Below, piece after piece: positions 62,364 to 64,000 of a stretch of 64,000 nt of DNA. The position numbers were made by a program, and so were the translations under genes. The notes beneath the pieces were generated by a model. The model searched no databases and was not told the origin of the DNA. It was given only the letters and a program-made list of their open reading frames with translations. The stretch spans positions 15,068,501 through 15,132,500 of the forward strand of contig NC_091975.1 of NCBI RefSeq assembly GCF_036711975.1. The letters run 5' to 3'. Numbering within the stretch: position 1 is the first letter of the stretch; each line of letters begins with the position of its first letter. Origin of the DNA: Onthophagus taurus (lineage: Eukaryota > Arthropoda > Insecta > Coleoptera > Scarabaeidae).

Positions 62364-62891
62364 CTCCGACGTAACTTGTTTGGATTTAATTTGCAAATCT
62401 TCAACACCCGATTTTAAATTTAAAATCTGATCCTCGATCGCTTCGATTGAAGGCTTTAAATTTCCGGAAACTTGAAGATCAATATATTTCTTGCTGGCAT
62501 CAATTTCATCACGTAGGGTTTCAATCACCGACGTAACTTGTCTAGATTTATCTCGCAAATCCTCAACCACCGATTTTAAATTGGAATGATAATCCCTACT
62601 GGTTCGCAATCTCTTCATTATTGAATCGAACATACGTTTATACTCCGTATCGTTTGTCTTAAACATCTCATCTACATATACTTTTATAACGCAATCGTTT
62701 TCTAACGATGGACTTTGTACATTACTAAGTTTACGTCCCTGCATATCATAATCCCCAGATGAGGTTAACGGTAATCCAACCGCCCGCTGAGACGTTCCGG
62801 CTTCATCAATTATTCTACCCCATGAAGATGCGTGCAACGTACGTCCGAATTTATCGATACTGATAATACCACCAACACCGCCTCCAAACAT
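62364..62891 (-). pseudogene. Outer Polinton fibre-like gene, N-terminal part
   Basis: It starts MFGGGVGGIISIDKFGRTLH at 62891 and runs to the target duplication at 62364-62369, where the inner Polinton starts. It has a glycine-rich N-terminus, then IDKFGR, a short domain with GLPLTSSGDYDMQGRKLSN, then heptad-rich coiled coil. The frame is in phase with the part at 42394-41813. This suggests a complete gene of about 365 codons before insertion. The start lies 13 bases after the previous gene's stop. Confidence 0.7.
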
Positions 62892-62903
62892 GTCCGTAGT
62901 AAA

Positions 62904-63887
62904 TTATTTGATAACGTTGATTTCTTTAAGCTCCTCCACAATATACGCAATCTCGTTTCTATGCGAATTGTTTCCGGCCGCATACGATGCATGCAACAAT
63001 CGCAATCGATCTACCAATTCGTTAACATCATCCCAGTATTTATACTGAATCCGATTGGAATTAACCTCTAGACCTGACCCTGCGGTTTCACCCGCGCTGC
63101 TAAATAGCGGTTTAATTATTTTAATATATTTTTCAGAACGATTACTCGCTATGGGACCGGTATAGTTCTGTTTATGAGTTCCCGTATACGTTAGAATCTC
63201 TTTATACTTGCGAAGATCCTCTTCCGTAAAATTTTTAGGTGCTTTCAATTGTATGAGCTCGTATAAACCCGAGCTGGTTGGAATATTTAATTTACCACCG
63301 TCTAGTGATATGTGAGCGTCGGTAAATTCAACAGGTTTTGAACCAATCTTCCATCCATCTGTTTTAGAATCGTACCTTATACCCATTCTGAGATCAATTG
63401 AATCCCGTTTGCCGTACATATAATATAAATTTCTAATTCCGACGGGTAGCCTTCCAATAGGTATACGCTCTAATTTTGCATCGGGTTTCGTCAACGTTGA
63501 CGTTGAAGGGAATTTTGATACATCAGCTCCCAAATTTTCAATCATTTGCGAACCCTTGGGAATTACGGTCTGACTTTTAACCTCAAATTTATCAACATCT
63601 TCATCACTAAACTTTACGTCTTTAATTTCACCCTTAACTGTTTTCTGTTGAGTCTTTCGATGCAATTTTATCGGTACCTTTACGTCATCCAATTTTTTCG
63701 ATATATCCTTCAAAGTATCGCTTAACGGTCGGTGGAGTTTAGCTATAAGCGCGTCATCGCGTTCCTGGCCTAGTCTAATCGCCAGGCGTTTACGCTTTAT
63801 CGCATTCGTGATGTTTACTATAGCTCTATCACGTTCGGCGTTTGACCGCTTGCCTACTTTATTTTGTTTACTACTATAAGTGGCCAT
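62904..63887 (-). CDS. Outer Polinton protein with YWDD...ELVDRL domain (327 aa)
   Basis: The first ATG in frame is 63887 (MATYSSKQNKVGKRSNAERD). It has a basic, coiled-coil-like N-terminus, the folded half with GRLPVGIRNLYYMYGKRDS, SSGLYELIQLKAPKNFTEED and, at the end, YWDDVNELVDRLRLLHAS, then AGNNSHRNEIAYI. It is homologous to the protein at 57013-58146 over the C-terminal 180 residues. It lies directly upstream of the fibre-like gene, as in the inner element. The function is unknown. Confidence 0.75.
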   Translation of the reverse strand: MATYSSKQNKVGKRSNAERDRAIVNITNAIKRKRLAIRLGQERDDALIAKLHRPLSDTLKDISKKLDDVKVPIKLHRKTQQKTVKGEIKDVKFSDEDVDKFEVKSQTVIPKGSQMIENLGADVSKFPSTSTLTKPDAKLERIPIGRLPVGIRNLYYMYGKRDSIDLRMGIRYDSKTDGWKIGSKPVEFTDAHISLDGGKLNIPTSSGLYELIQLKAPKNFTEEDLRKYKEILTYTGTHKQNYTGPIASNRSEKYIKIIKPLFSSAGETAGSGLEVNSNRIQYKYWDDVNELVDRLRLLHASYAAGNNSHRNEIAYIVEELKEINVIK

Positions 63888-64000
63888 CGATGATAATGGT
63901 GATGATGACCTCACACAAACGCATGTAAAATAGCAATGCGTCTTTTCAATCTGGGTAGATGTATTTATCCATGCCTATACGATATCTACCATCCTTAATT

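Larger units (their letters stand above)
37508..64000 (-). mobile_element. Outer Polinton-like element (interrupted; runs off right edge)
   Basis: The parts are 37508-42394 and 62364-64000, joined across the inner Polinton. The apparent left end (aaacgccggttctggagcgg, 37511) precedes tandem repeats. Genes on the minus strand are a conserved C-terminal-domain protein (63887-62904), a fibre-like gene split by the inner element, integrase (41778-40866), a spliced 64-aa gene and two small related proteins. A spliced 220-aa gene lies on the plus strand. Capsid, polymerase and ATPase genes are not in view and may lie to the right. Its codons are GC-richer than those of the inner element, and the proteins are only distantly similar, so it is a separate lineage. 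The left terminus is inferred. Confidence 0.7.

Overview
The window is AT-rich eukaryotic DNA, almost certainly from an insect and perhaps a beetle. The only host-type genes I can support are two insect-specific odorant receptors (7tm_6 family), with short GT-AG introns and the C-terminal receptor signature. Nearly everything else is mobile DNA, much of it nested. I see no bacterial features, no rRNA, no CRISPR array and no confident host tRNA.

Left third (1-27.1 kb). A decayed BEL/Pao retrotransposon copy on the minus strand (1-4438) and a second copy on the plus strand (19159-27087) bracket a cluster of small, intron-containing genes of unknown function (about 1.6-3.65 kb and 6.0-13.4 kb). 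That cluster occurs as two inverted arms around a spacer of about 1.1 kb (roughly 8966-10079). The right arm also carries an exact 1917-bp tandem duplication. Four copies of one Tc1/mariner-type transposon (transposase D155, D246, D288, a DD41D spacing) sit in these arms, two with intact 355-aa transposase genes. Relics of a Polinton integrase and of a Polinton phospholipase-like gene lie among the small genes, so the cluster is probably derived from a Polinton-like virus/transposon. Between 15.4 and 19.1 kb are fragments of an RNase H-bearing non-LTR element, a Tc1-like transposase and the 3' end of an LTR element.

Middle (27.1-37.5 kb). Two Penelope-like elements with GIY-YIG domains, an errantivirus-like LTR and a broken hAT transposase lie around two divergently oriented odorant receptor genes (about 29.2-30.5 kb minus, 36.3-37.1 kb plus). 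The second receptor is cut short by transposon DNA.

Right (37.5-64 kb). Two Polinton/Maverick-type elements are nested. The inner one (42395-62363, about 20 kb) has 410-bp terminal inverted repeats, a 6-bp target duplication (CTCCGA) and a nearly full gene set: protein-primed DNA polymerase B with N-terminal zinc fingers, retroviral-type integrase, major and minor capsid proteins, adenain-like protease, packaging ATPase, a pX/pVI-like protein, a phospholipase A2-like protein and conserved proteins of unknown role. It has itself been hit by a CR1/Jockey-type retrotransposon, which splits the polymerase gene, and by a foldback element carrying tRNA-like sequences, which splits the fibre-like gene. 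The outer element (about 37.5 kb to beyond the right edge) is a different lineage. It was broken in its own fibre-like gene by the inner element, and it carries small spliced genes that an intron-blind reading misses. Both elements keep the order conserved C-terminal-domain protein, fibre-like gene, integrase, which supports the assignments.

Assignments rest on motif reading alone; no database search was possible. Nested order and insertion history are inferred from breakpoints, repeats and reading frames.
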